Assembly: GCF_002179635.1 (NCBI RefSeq)
Contig: NZ_NFOE01000045.1
Span: 1 to 45,367 of the forward strand
Reading direction: 5' to 3'
From: Campylobacter jejuni
Lineage (GTDB): Bacteria > Campylobacterota > Campylobacteria > Campylobacterales > Campylobacteraceae
DNA length: 45,367 nt
The position numbers and the translations under genes are program-made. How positions within the stretch are numbered: the first letter of the stretch is position 1; each line of letters begins with the position of its first letter. Below the pieces are notes generated by a model. The model saw nothing but the letters and a program-made list of their open reading frames with translations. It searched no databases and had not been told where the DNA came from. Below are positions 18,404-27,152 of the stretch, piece by piece.

Positions 18404-19274
18404 AATTGATGTTTTAAAATACAAAGATTTTGAATTTTTACTCAAAAGAGATGATTTACTAGGTTATATCAATGGAAATAAGGCTAGAAAACTAGCCTTT
18501 TTTGAAAAAAACAAACATTTATTTAAAAAAGGACAAAGATTTATTTCTTTTGGTTCTTCTCAAAGTAATGCTTTAGTTGCTTTAGCTAAGTTTTGTTATG
18601 AAAATGATTTTTCACTTATTTTTGTTTGTGAAAAAATAAGCTCTTTTTTAAAAGAAAATCCCCATGGAAATTTAGAATTTGCATTAAAACATAATGTTGA
18701 GTTGATAGAAAATACAAATTATCCTACAAGAAGATTGCAAGCTTTAGCTTTAAAAAAAGATAATGATATTTTTATAGAAGAGGGTGTGGCTATAAAAGAA
18801 GCTGAATTTGGATACCAACAACTAGCCTTAGAGTTTAGTAAGCAGTTGGGTGAAAATGTAAGTATTTTTTTACCCTCAGGCACAGGAACTTCTGCGGCTT
18901 TTTTGGCTAAACATAGTAAATTTAAAGTTTTTACATGTGCTTGTGTGGGAGATAGTGCGTATTTAAAAGGGCAAATTTTAAGCTTAGAACCAAATTATGA
19001 TTTTAATAATTTAACCATATTAAACCCACCTAAAAAATATCATTTTGCTAAGCCTTATTTGGAATTTTATGAGCTTTATCAAGATTTAAAAAAAGAATGT
19101 GGGGTGGAGTTTGATCTGCTTTATGATATGGTGGGTTTTAAAACTTTATTAGCTCATAAAGAGCAACTTGGTGGAAAAATCTTATATATCCATCAAGGAG
19201 GCCTTGAAGGAAATATAAGCATGTTAAAGCGTTATGAATATAAACTAAAAAATGCCAAAATAAAAAATCACTAA
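18390..19274 (+). CDS. PLP-dependent ACC deaminase/D-cysteine desulfhydrase family protein
   Basis: About 294 residues, fold-type II PLP enzyme. RDDLLGYINGNKARKLAFF near the N-terminus contains the expected PLP-binding Lys (N-G-N-K-A-R-K), followed by FGSSQSNALVALAKFC (Ser/Asn phosphate and substrate loop) and the Gly-rich PSGTGTSAAFLAKH. It is annotated in relatives as 1-aminocyclopropane-1-carboxylate deaminase/D-cysteine desulfhydrase; the true substrate is uncertain. There is no ATG start. TTG at 18390 is preferred because AAAAGG (18372-18377) sits upstream, whereas TTG at 18378 directly abuts that box. It overlaps the OmpA-like gene at its 5' end and, tail to tail, the minus-strand symporter by 30 nt. 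Confidence 0.75.
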   Translation: MKASRIDVLKYKDFEFLLKRDDLLGYINGNKARKLAFFEKNKHLFKKGQRFISFGSSQSNALVALAKFCYENDFSLIFVCEKISSFLKENPHGNLEFALKHNVELIENTNYPTRRLQALALKKDNDIFIEEGVAIKEAEFGYQQLALEFSKQLGENVSIFLPSGTGTSAAFLAKHSKFKVFTCACVGDSAYLKGQILSLEPNYDFNNLTILNPPKKYHFAKPYLEFYELYQDLKKECGVEFDLLYDMVGFKTLLAHKEQLGGKILYIHQGGLEGNISMLKRYEYKLKNAKIKNH

Positions 19275-20609
19275 GATAATCAAAGGTATAATAAATTTAA
19301 CATAATAATACCATAGTTTAAAAATACTTCCTTTTAGGGTATTTTGATTAGAAAGTTCATAAATAGCATCTTTTTTAAGCACCCAACCTACATATAGACA
19401 ACAAAAGAATGCGGTTAAAACAAAGAATATATTTCCACTAATAAAATCAAAGCTATCAAAAATATTTTTTTCTTTGATGATAGTAATATCTTTTAAAGGA
19501 CCATAAGTAAGTATACATGGTAAATTTCCCAAGACAAAAATACTTCCAAGTGTTAGATTGATAGCGGTATTTTTAGCTAGTTTAAATTTTTCTTCTAAAA
19601 CACTGATGATTACTTGATAAATTGGTAAGCTTGTGGTAAGTGCAGCGATGATTAAAAGCAAAAAGAAAAACACGCAAATTATACTTCCAAAAGGTATATG
19701 TGAAAATGCAACAGGTAGGGTTTTAAAAACCAAAGATGGCCCACTATCAGGGGTTAAACCTACGCTAAATAAAGCAGGGAAAATCATAAAACCAGCAAGT
19801 ACTGCTATGAGGGTATTTAAAATTCCTGTATAAACAGAAGTTTTGATTAAATTCTCATTTTTTTTAAGGTGAGATGATAAGGTTATCATTACCCCAAAGC
19901 CTAAAGATAGGGCAAAAAATACTTGTCCTAAAACATCTATAAATAATTTAGGAGTGATTTTGGAAAGATCAGGAGTAAGGTAAAATTTCACACCCTCGCT
20001 TGCTCCTTCAAGTGTTAAATTGCGTGCAACAACAACCAAAAGGCAGATAAATAAAAATGGCATAAGGTATTTTACTGACTTTTCTATGCCATCAATCACA
20101 CCTTTTTTTAAGATAATCCAATTAATTATCACAAATATAGTAGTAAAAATTCCTATTAATAAAGGATTATTTTCTATGGTTGAGTTATAAAATTCGCTTG
20201 TATATTGAGCATTAATGGGACTTGAAAGATTAAAATCGCCTATGATAATTTTAAAAATATAAGCTAAAACCCATCCGCCTATTACCATATAATAAGCCAT
20301 GATTCCAAAACTTCCCAAAAGTCCCATGTAGCCAACACCTTGCCAAGAATTAGATATTTTAACTCCATCACTTGTTTTTCCGCCAAAAGCATCAACTGAA
20401 TTTAGCATTCTGCGTCTTCCTATGACATTTTCGACCAAAATCACAGGAATTCCTATAAAAATCATAGCTATACAAAAGGCCAAAACATAAGCACCGCCTC
20501 CATTTTCACCTACTAAATATGGAAAACGCCAAGTGGCTCCAAAACCAATAGTCGCTCCTGCTACTGTAAGGATATAAGTTAGCGTATTGCTCCAAGTTTG
20601 TCTTTGCAT
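19245..20609 (-). CDS. Sodium:neurotransmitter symporter family (SNF) amino acid transporter
   Basis: 454 residues, about 11-12 membrane helices, LeuT/SNF fold. The N-terminal signature WSNTLTYILTVAGATIGFGATWRFPYLVGENGGGAYVLAF has the unwound first helix (GATIGFGATWRFPY) that binds Na+ and substrate. It imports an amino acid with Na+; the substrate is not readable. I recall the equivalent Cj0601c in the same place. It runs convergent to the PLP enzyme with a 30-nt tail overlap and no terminator between them. The start at 20609 has AAGGAAAAAGC upstream on the minus strand. Confidence 0.9.
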   Translation of the reverse strand: MQRQTWSNTLTYILTVAGATIGFGATWRFPYLVGENGGGAYVLAFCIAMIFIGIPVILVENVIGRRRMLNSVDAFGGKTSDGVKISNSWQGVGYMGLLGSFGIMAYYMVIGGWVLAYIFKIIIGDFNLSSPINAQYTSEFYNSTIENNPLLIGIFTTIFVIINWIILKKGVIDGIEKSVKYLMPFLFICLLVVVARNLTLEGASEGVKFYLTPDLSKITPKLFIDVLGQVFFALSLGFGVMITLSSHLKKNENLIKTSVYTGILNTLIAVLAGFMIFPALFSVGLTPDSGPSLVFKTLPVAFSHIPFGSIICVFFFLLLIIAALTTSLPIYQVIISVLEEKFKLAKNTAINLTLGSIFVLGNLPCILTYGPLKDITIIKEKNIFDSFDFISGNIFFVLTAFFCCLYVGWVLKKDAIYELSNQNTLKGSIFKLWYYYVKFIIPLIILVIFYFGIF

Positions 20610-20711
20610 GCTTTTTCCTTGCTAAATTTAAATAAAAAATATTTTAAGATAAAAAATAATACCATTATGCCAAATTTTTATTTATTTTTTTATCAAATTA
20701 AAGGAAAATCC

Positions 20712-21887
20712 ATGCAAAAAAAGAAAATTTTGTTTTTAGGTGCAGGATATGCTACTTTATCGGCTATAAAAGCCTTACCTGATGAGTTTTTTGAAAAAGC
20801 ACAAGTGAGTTTGATTAATAACAATTCTTATCATTATCATACTATTTTACTACACAAAGTAGCTTCCAATGAAGATATTTATAGTTCAAAATATGATCTT
20901 TTGCCTTTATTAAATCCAAAAATCAACTTTATCCAAGATGAAGTTTTAAAAATTTCTAAAGACAAAGTTTTTACTAAAAATAATGAATTTGACTTTGATA
21001 TTTTAGTATGTGGACTTGGTTTTGCTAAAGAAACTTTTGGCATTAAAGGTATGCAAGAATATGCTTTGAGTATAGACAATTATGAAAATGCTTTAAAAAT
21101 TAATGAAATAATATATGAGAAAATAAAAAATTACAAAACCACCCAAAATGAAGATGATTTAAAAATCACAGTTTGTGGCGGGGGCTTAAGCGGGGTTGAA
21201 TTTGTAGCTTCTTTAGCTAAAGAGCTTAAATTCTTTTGCCAAAAAGAGCAAATTGCTTATGAAAAATTAGAACTTTCTATTATTGAAGCTATGGATCAAA
21301 TTTTACCTATGTTTGATAAAAGTTTGGCTTTAAAAGCAAGGCAAAGGCTAGAAGCACTTGGTGTGAAAGTATATGAAAAATCTAAAATAACAGAATGTGA
21401 AAAAAATGGTATAAGACTTGATGGAGGAGAATTTGTTAAAGCTAATACTATTATTTGGACTGCAGGGGTTAGAGGCAGTAGCGTTATAGAAAATAGCTCA
21501 GATTTTTCAAGCACAAGATCGCGTGTAGAAGTAGATGCTTTCATGCATCCATTAAATGTTGAAAATGCGTCAAGATACTTTTTTATAGGTGATAATAGTT
21601 TATTTAAAAATCCTAAAACCAATACCCCTTATCCTCCAACAGCCCAGCTTGCATTAAGAGAAGGAGCTTATGTAGCTAAAGCTTTAATGGCTATGATTGA
21701 TGAGAAAGAATTTAAGCAAGAATTTTCTTTTGTGAGTGGAAATACCGTTTGTTCAATCGGAAAGGATTATGCAGTTGGAACGGTTTTACATAAACCAATT
21801 AGTGGTCTTTTGGCAATAAAACTTAAAATTTTTATAGAAAAACTATGGCAATATCAGCTTATAGGGATAAAAGGATTTTTTAAATAA
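20712..21887 (+). CDS. Type II NADH dehydrogenase-like FAD oxidoreductase
   Basis: 391-residue two-dinucleotide-binding flavoprotein. The FAD site is KILFLGAGYATLSAIKAL at the N-terminus (GAGYAT where GAGYAG is usual). The NAD(P)H site is ITVCGGGLSGVEFVASLA (near 155-172). The second FAD motif is YFFIGDNSLF followed by PYPPTAQLALREG, a quinone/FAD-site sequence typical of NDH-2. The C-terminus (IKLKIFIEKLWQYQLIGIKGFFK) is amphipathic and suits membrane association. NDH-2 enzymes pass electrons from NADH to quinone without pumping protons. The ATG at 20712, with AAGGAAAATC upstream, is chosen over longer in-frame starts. It lies between the Cj0601c- and Cj0602c-like genes and appears to be an insertion relative to C. 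jejuni as I recall it. The stop overlaps the MOSC gene tail to tail by 8 nt. Confidence 0.82.
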   Translation: MQKKKILFLGAGYATLSAIKALPDEFFEKAQVSLINNNSYHYHTILLHKVASNEDIYSSKYDLLPLLNPKINFIQDEVLKISKDKVFTKNNEFDFDILVCGLGFAKETFGIKGMQEYALSIDNYENALKINEIIYEKIKNYKTTQNEDDLKITVCGGGLSGVEFVASLAKELKFFCQKEQIAYEKLELSIIEAMDQILPMFDKSLALKARQRLEALGVKVYEKSKITECEKNGIRLDGGEFVKANTIIWTAGVRGSSVIENSSDFSSTRSRVEVDAFMHPLNVENASRYFFIGDNSLFKNPKTNTPYPPTAQLALREGAYVAKALMAMIDEKEFKQEFSFVSGNTVCSIGKDYAVGTVLHKPISGLLAIKLKIFIEKLWQYQLIGIKGFFK

Positions 21888-22533
21888 ACATATAAGAATT
21901 ATCATAAGTATGATTTAATCTAGCCTGAATGCTTTCTTTCCATCCTTTTGCTAGGGTGGAAATTTTTTCTAATTTTTCTAAAGAATTTGAATTTTTAAGA
22001 GGATTAAAAAATAATTGATTTAATTCCATAATACTTAAATTAGTTTCATCTTTTTGTAAGATTTTGATTTTGTCATTTTTGTTTATTATACCTTCTTTTA
22101 AGACTCTATAATACCATCCAGTTCTCCCGCTTCTGAAAATTTCTTGAGTGAAATTTAAGTGATTGTGTATGCTAGAAATTTTAAAACAAGGTTTGCGCGG
22201 TTGACTTACTTGTAAAATACAAGTTCCTATTTCATGTATATCTCCGCAACAAACATTATTTTCATTTAAACCATCAATACTTAAATTCTCTCCCATTTCT
22301 CCAAAATTTAAGTATTGATTTAAATAATTACTCCATAAAGTATAGTTTTGCACACTATTTGCAAAAACAACTTTTTCTAAATTTCCATGATGGATTTTAT
22401 CAGCTATTTCATTATCACGAATACAATCTATATAAATCTGCAAAGAATTTAAATAAACATCCTTGATAAATGCTGAATGAAATCCATTATAGTTTTTGAT
22501 TTTACCAATTTGTAAAGATTTAATAGAGCTCAT
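21880..22533 (-). CDS. MOSC domain protein (YiiM-like)
   Basis: 217-residue MOSC-domain protein (molybdenum cofactor sulfurase C-terminal type). Family signs are GEMGENLSIDGLNENNVCCGD, the conserved Cys within LQVSQPRKPCFKI (expected Mo-cofactor or sulfur-carrying residue) and RTGWYYRVLKEG. The YiiM group reduces N-hydroxylated compounds with molybdenum cofactor; a role in this organism is not established. It is cytoplasmic and lies immediately downstream of dsbD on the same strand with a shared base, so it is co-transcribed. I recall Cj0602c-Cj0603c as the same pair. Confidence 0.8.
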   Translation of the reverse strand: MSSIKSLQIGKIKNYNGFHSAFIKDVYLNSLQIYIDCIRDNEIADKIHHGNLEKVVFANSVQNYTLWSNYLNQYLNFGEMGENLSIDGLNENNVCCGDIHEIGTCILQVSQPRKPCFKISSIHNHLNFTQEIFRSGRTGWYYRVLKEGIINKNDKIKILQKDETNLSIMELNQLFFNPLKNSNSLEKLEKISTLAKGWKESIQARLNHTYDNSYMFI

Positions 22534-24224
22534 TAAGGAACTTTACTTAAAAACTCATTTGCATCTACATAGCCTATAATGCGTCCTTTTTCTTCGCCTT
22601 TGTTAAAAAATATCATCACAGGAGGCCCAAAAACTCCAAATTCTTTCATAAGAGCTAAATCTTCTTGGCTATTATGTGTTACATCTGCTTTTAAAAGTGT
22701 GTAATTAGCAAGCAAATTTTGTACTTTCGTATCTGTAAAAGTATATTCTTCTAAAAGTTTGCAGTTTTCACACCAAGCGGCTGTAAATTCAAGCATGACT
22801 GGTTTGGTAGAATTTTGTAATTCTTGCTTAAGCTCTTTTAAGTTTTTAATGGTTTTAAAACTTAAACTAGAGCTATTTTCTTTTGAAGCAAGATTAAACT
22901 CAAGAGGTTTTAGTAAGCTTTTTGAACCCATTGAACCACCTAAAATCAGACTTAAACTATAAGCTAAAACCAAAATCATACTTGCTTTTTTAAATTTATC
23001 AAAATTAGTTTTTGCTTCATCAAATAAACCCATAAAGCTAGCAAAAAACACCCCTATAACCCCATAAAGCATTAAAATGATATTTGCACTAAGTATTCTT
23101 TCTAGCATCCAAACTGCCATGATGAGCATGATAAAACCAAAGAAAATCTTTATCTTAAGCATCCAAACTCCACTTTTTAAAAAACTTCCTCCAAGTCCTA
23201 TTAAAAGTAAAGGTATGCCCATACCAAAACTCATCACAAATAAAGAAAGCCCTCCTAAAAATACATCACCACTATTAGTAATATAAAGCAAAGCCCCTGC
23301 TAAAGGTGCAGCCACACAAGGTCCTACAATAAGAGCCGATAAAAAGCCCATAATAGCTATACCAAAAACTCCGTTTTTGCCTTCTATTTTTTTATTGATA
23401 AAATTTTGAAATTTAAGTGGCAGTTGTAATTCATAAAGACCAAACATAGAAAGTGAGAGCAGTACAAAAATACCCGCAAAAGTAATAATAATCCAAGGTT
23501 GTTGTAATAAACCTTGCACATTAGCTCCTGCAAGGCCTACTAAAGCACCTGCTATAGCATAAGCTAAAGACATAAAAAAGACATAGATAAAAGATAAATA
23601 AAAGCTATGTTTTTTAGATGGTTTGTCTTTGAGTTTCATTGCGATTAATGAAGAAAGAATAGGTATCATTGGTAAAATACAAGGAGTAAGTGCTAATAAT
23701 AAGCCATAACCAAAAAAAGTTAAAAGTGTGATAAATATATTTTGCGTGCTTAAATCATTAGCAATTTGCTCATCTTCATTTTGCTTTTTAAATTGATCTT
23801 TAGCGGATTTTATAGTATAAATTTCATTTTGTTTATTAAGTTCATAATTTACATATACAGGACGATAACATAAACCATCTTCTGAGCAACCCTGATAAGC
23901 TAGGGAAAGTTTTGCTTTGTTGTTTTTAATAAAATCATCTAATAATAATTGAGGTATGAAAAGTTCAAGTTGGCTAAAAATTACTTCTTTGTTTTCTCTA
24001 GTTTGAGTTTGTGGGAAATTTAATAAAGAAGTAATGTCGTTAGAGTCTAATTCTACTTTGATTTGATCTTTGTAAAGATAAATTCTATCTGCGAGATTGA
24101 TTTTAAAAAAAATTCCTTGATTGTTGCTGTGAGTATTGAGTTTAAAAGCTTCATTGAGTGATAATACTCCATTATTAGCAAAAGCTAAATTCAAAAAAAT
24201 AAAAAATACCGCTAAAAAACGCAT
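22533..24224 (-). CDS. dsbD: Thiol:disulfide interchange protein DsbD
   Basis: 563-residue inner-membrane reductant conduit in three parts. After a signal peptide (about 1-16), the periplasmic alpha domain carries Cys113 and Cys119 (GCSEDGLC). The central eight-helix beta domain has its two catalytic Cys in LTPCILPMIPILSSL and IVGPCVAAPLAGAL. The C-terminal thioredoxin-like gamma domain holds CENC (Cys485, Cys488) in TAAWCENCKLLEEYTF. Electrons from cytoplasmic thioredoxin reach periplasmic partners such as cytochrome c maturation proteins. All six redox Cys are present. It is divergent from ppk2 across 92 bp and upstream of the MOSC gene in one operon. Confidence 0.95.
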   Translation of the reverse strand: MRFLAVFFIFLNLAFANNGVLSLNEAFKLNTHSNNQGIFFKINLADRIYLYKDQIKVELDSNDITSLLNFPQTQTRENKEVIFSQLELFIPQLLLDDFIKNNKAKLSLAYQGCSEDGLCYRPVYVNYELNKQNEIYTIKSAKDQFKKQNEDEQIANDLSTQNIFITLLTFFGYGLLLALTPCILPMIPILSSLIAMKLKDKPSKKHSFYLSFIYVFFMSLAYAIAGALVGLAGANVQGLLQQPWIIITFAGIFVLLSLSMFGLYELQLPLKFQNFINKKIEGKNGVFGIAIMGFLSALIVGPCVAAPLAGALLYITNSGDVFLGGLSLFVMSFGMGIPLLLIGLGGSFLKSGVWMLKIKIFFGFIMLIMAVWMLERILSANIILMLYGVIGVFFASFMGLFDEAKTNFDKFKKASMILVLAYSLSLILGGSMGSKSLLKPLEFNLASKENSSSLSFKTIKNLKELKQELQNSTKPVMLEFTAAWCENCKLLEEYTFTDTKVQNLLANYTLLKADVTHNSQEDLALMKEFGVFGPPVMIFFNKGEEKGRIIGYVDANEFLSKVP

Positions 24225-24316
24225 TTTTCTCCTTGAAACTAAAAATTAAATTTATTTTATTTTACTTATTTGTGGTAAATTTAAGTTAATAATTATCCTA
24301 AATTAAGGAGCCTGTT

Positions 24317-25144
24317 ATGGACAAGGACAAATTTACTCTCATTAAGGTAAAAAAATCAACGCTTGAGTATGAAAGCGAGCTTAAAAGATTGCAAATTGAG
24401 CTTTTGAAATTTCAAAATCATGTTAAAGATAAGGGTTTAAAGGTTTTGATTTTAATCGAAGGACGCGATGCGGCAGGAAAGGGTGGTGCTATTAAAAGAT
24501 TAATTGAGCATTTAAACCCTAGAGGTTGTCGTGTGGTAGCGCTTGAAAAACCAAGTGATGTAGAGAAAACTCAGTGGTATTTTCAACGTTATGTAACACA
24601 TTTACCTGCAGCAGGAGAGATAGTGATTTTTGATCGATCATGGTATAATAGAGCAGGTGTTGAACCTGTGATGGGCTTTTGTACTCCAAATGAGCATAAA
24701 AAATTCTTGCGCGAGGTGGCTTCTTTTGAAGAGATGTTGCTTGATAGTGGAATTTTATTTTTTAAATTTTATTTTTCAGTTTCCAAACAAGAACAAAAAA
24801 GACGTTTTGAACAAAGAAGAACAGATCCGCTAAAACAATATAAACTATCTCCAGTCGATGAAAAATCCCAAGAATTGTGGGATAAATACACTCTAGCAAA
24901 ATATTCTATGCTTTTAGCTTCTAATACACCAAAATGTCCTTGGGTGATTATTAATTCAGATAGTAAAAAGAAAGCAAGGATTAATTTATTTAAGTATTTA
25001 CTTAGTGTTTTGGAATATCCAAATAAAATTAAAAATAAGTATTTTAAATACGATAAAAAATTAGTGCGTAGTGGTGAAGAAGAAATTCGCAAAATGGAGC
25101 TTAGCTTAAATGATGAAAAACTTAAAAAATTTGATAAAAAATAA
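24317..25144 (+). CDS. ppk2: Polyphosphate kinase 2 (PPK2 family)
   Basis: 275-residue PPK2-family kinase that transfers phosphate between polyphosphate and nucleoside diphosphates. Walker A is EGRDAAGKGGAIKRL (Lys55), the lid/Walker B segment is IFDRSWYNRAGVEPVMGFC (near 108-126), and RRTDPLKQYKLSPVD is the conserved PPK2 segment. Length and motifs fit one-domain class I PPK2 proteins. Polyphosphate metabolism in Campylobacter is linked to stress survival. AATTAAGGAG precedes the ATG. The amino acid permease follows 9 nt downstream and is probably co-transcribed. I recall Cj0604 as the equivalent. Confidence 0.93.
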   Translation: MDKDKFTLIKVKKSTLEYESELKRLQIELLKFQNHVKDKGLKVLILIEGRDAAGKGGAIKRLIEHLNPRGCRVVALEKPSDVEKTQWYFQRYVTHLPAAGEIVIFDRSWYNRAGVEPVMGFCTPNEHKKFLREVASFEEMLLDSGILFFKFYFSVSKQEQKRRFEQRRTDPLKQYKLSPVDEKSQELWDKYTLAKYSMLLASNTPKCPWVIINSDSKKKARINLFKYLLSVLEYPNKIKNKYFKYDKKLVRSGEEEIRKMELSLNDEKLKKFDKK

Positions 25145-25153
25145 GGGATAGAA

Positions 25154-25936
25154 TTGAGTCATCTTTTTATAGTACGTAGTAAATTTAATGAACATAAAAA
25201 AATTAATCTAAAAGTATTTTTATTCAATGCTTTTTTGTTGGTTTTTTTATTGTTTTTATTTTTTTATTTGTCTTTTTTAAGCGCTAGTTATAATTTTGAT
25301 TTTGGGGCAATTTATGAATATAAAGATAAAATGATACAAGGCTTTTTTACGAGTTTTTTTATTAGTGTTTTATCTTTGATTGTAGGTATGATTTTTGCTT
25401 TGATTTTATGCTATATGAGTCTTTGTAAAATCGTGCTTTTTAATATGTTTGCAAGAGTTTTTATAGAGCTTATTAGAGGCACACCTTTGCTAGTGCAAAT
25501 TTTATTGATTTATTATATTTTTGCAGATAATTTGGGGCTTGATAATCGCTATGTTTGTGGAGTTTTGATTTTAGCTTTATTTGCTAGTGCTTATATTTGT
25601 GAAATATTTAGAGCAGGGATTTTAAGTGTTGATAAAATGCAATACGAAAGTGCTAAGGCTTTGGGTTTGAGTGAGTTTGAAATTTATAAAAGTGTGATTT
25701 TTCCTCAAGCTTTAAAAAATATCTTAGCGCCACTAAGTGGACAACTTAGTAATTTGATCAAAGATAGCTCTCTTTTAAGCGTTATAGCTATTTCAGAATT
25801 AACGCAAAATGCTCAAGAAATCAATGCTTTCACTTTTTCAACTTTAGAAATTTATATTCCTTTAGCACTTTGTTATTTGATTTTAACTTTACCTATTTCT
25901 ATGTTTTCAAGAAAGCTTGAAAAGAGTTTTTCTTAA
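25154..25936 (+). CDS. glnP: Polar amino acid ABC transporter permease (GlnP/HisM family)
   Basis: 260-residue inner-membrane permease with about five helices. The cytoplasmic EAA-type loop that contacts the ATPase is clear: YESAKALGLSEFEIYKSVIFPQALKNILAPLSGQ. FIELIRGTPLLVQILLIYY is the standard family motif. The start is a TTG with AAGGG (25143-25147) 6 nt upstream; no in-frame ATG lies near. It converges with the glnH-like gene, overlapping its stop by 4 nt, so the two are probably partners though separately transcribed. No ATPase gene is in the window, so one must be supplied elsewhere. The substrate is inferred from glnH and is not proven; the symbol is tentative. Confidence 0.8.
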   Translation: MSHLFIVRSKFNEHKKINLKVFLFNAFLLVFLLFLFFYLSFLSASYNFDFGAIYEYKDKMIQGFFTSFFISVLSLIVGMIFALILCYMSLCKIVLFNMFARVFIELIRGTPLLVQILLIYYIFADNLGLDNRYVCGVLILALFASAYICEIFRAGILSVDKMQYESAKALGLSEFEIYKSVIFPQALKNILAPLSGQLSNLIKDSSLLSVIAISELTQNAQEINAFTFSTLEIYIPLALCYLILTLPISMFSRKLEKSFS

Positions 25937-26697
25937 AAGAAAAACTCAAGCTTTTGTTCTTTGAAAACTTCTTGCATATCTTTGAGATATTTTTGACTTA
26001 GTTTATCAAAAAAACCATTTTCTTTAGATTTTAAAATAAACTCATTGAGTTCTTCTTTTAATTTGGTATTGTTTTTATTTAAAGCTATGGCCCATTGTTC
26101 AGGTGTTTTTTCAAAAGGGGTAAAAATAGCTTTTGTTTGCTCAGGATGTTTTTTCCATGCTTTATAAATGCTCATTTGATCATAAATAAAAGCATCAGCT
26201 TTAGCTTGAATGACTTCTAAAATAGCTGCATTTTCTTTATCAAATACTAGGATTTTTGCGTTTTTAAGATTTTTTTGAGCATATAAATGTGCACTTGAAC
26301 CTCTTTTTAAAGCAAGGATTTTTCCTTTTTGATTTAAATCTTCTATGGAATTAATATTTGATTTTTTAGCGCTTAATATCGCTAAATTTGCCTTAGCATA
26401 AGGCAAGGTAAAATCTATTATTTTTTTTCTTTGTTCACTTATACTCATAGAAGACATGATGAGATCTATTTTTTGAGTTCTTAAAGCAGGTATGAGTCCA
26501 TCCCAAGCTATGTTTTGGATTTTTAAATCATAGTTTTTTTCCTTAGCAAAGGCTTGTAAAAACTCTACACTAATGCCACTTGGATTGCCTTTAGTATCAC
26601 TCATTTCAAAAGGAGGGTAGGCTAGTTCCATACCTACGATTAATTCTTTTGCATGAAGTGTAAAAAATAATGCAAGTAGTAAAATAATTTTTTTCAT
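25933..26697 (-). CDS. glnH: Periplasmic amino acid-binding protein (SBP family 3, GlnH-like)
   Basis: 254-residue solute-binding protein. MKKIILLLALFFTLHAKE is a signal peptide. The mature protein begins ELIVGMELAYPPFEM, the family 3 signature, with IAWDGLIPALRTQKIDLIMSSMSISEQRKKIIDFTLPYAKA (substrate-site Arg and Thr) and a DAFIYDQMS hinge-side motif. It captures a polar amino acid, glutamine by analogy with C. jejuni Cj0817. Translation is placed at 26697 (MKKIIL, with AAGGAA upstream), not at the longer in-frame start at 26730, which would add a charged extension before the signal. It is the last gene of the minus-strand operon. Confidence 0.85.
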   Translation of the reverse strand: MKKIILLLALFFTLHAKELIVGMELAYPPFEMSDTKGNPSGISVEFLQAFAKEKNYDLKIQNIAWDGLIPALRTQKIDLIMSSMSISEQRKKIIDFTLPYAKANLAILSAKKSNINSIEDLNQKGKILALKRGSSAHLYAQKNLKNAKILVFDKENAAILEVIQAKADAFIYDQMSIYKAWKKHPEQTKAIFTPFEKTPEQWAIALNKNNTKLKEELNEFILKSKENGFFDKLSQKYLKDMQEVFKEQKLEFFF

Positions 26698-26705
26698 TTT
26701 TTTCC

Positions 26706-27152
26706 TTAATTTAGTTTTTTTATAAAACAAATAATTTTATTGACTTCTTTGAAGCCACATTGCATATGAAAATTAAAACTATCAATATTTTGTAATTCGC
26801 AATCACTAGCAAATTCGCTAATTTTTTGATTTAAAATCCACTGTTCGCAATATGTTAGTAATTTTTTTGCATAATATTTTTTTCTGAAATTTTCTCTAAT
26901 GTAAATTCCTTCTAGATATCCTACTGGAATACTAGAACTACCTTCTACATAATCATACCTTATACTAACATATGCTAAGCCTATACACAATTGCTGTATT
27001 TTAAGTAAAAATACAGCATATTTTTGATCTTTTAATATATTTTCAAATTCATGCTTTAATTTTACAATGGGTTTGTTAAATAATAAACTTGCTAATATTA
27101 ATACATCTTCTAAATCATTAATGTTTGCTTGGTAAATTTTAAAATGATCCAA
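26706..27152 (-). CDS. GNAT acetyltransferase resembling aminoglycoside 6'-N-acetyltransferase AAC(6')
   Basis: 148-residue GNAT-fold N-acetyltransferase. RYDYVEGSSSIPVGYLEG (65-82), the acetyl-CoA region RENFRKKYYAKKLL (86-99), EFASDCELQN (113-122) and FHMQCGFKEVNKIICF (128-143) follow the order and wording I remember for chromosomal AAC(6')-I enzymes. One oddity is that the acetyl-CoA loop (R/Q-x-x-G-x-A) has Tyr93 where Gly is usual. Its start lies inside kdsB (14-nt overlap) and its stop is 8 nt before the glnH start, so it is part of the operon. It may act on an aminoglycoside or on an unknown metabolite; a resistance role is inference only. I do not recall this gene in C. jejuni at this site. 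Confidence 0.72.
   Translation of the reverse strand: MDHFKIYQANINDLEDVLILASLLFNKPIVKLKHEFENILKDQKYAVFLLKIQQLCIGLAYVSIRYDYVEGSSSIPVGYLEGIYIRENFRKKYYAKKLLTYCEQWILNQKISEFASDCELQNIDSFNFHMQCGFKEVNKIICFIKKLN

Noticed and set aside
20598-20711. N-terminal extension of 38 residues on the NDH-2-like protein
   Set aside because: The FAD-binding beta strand begins right after the ATG at 20712, which has AAGGAAAA upstream; the extension overlaps the divergent symporter start.
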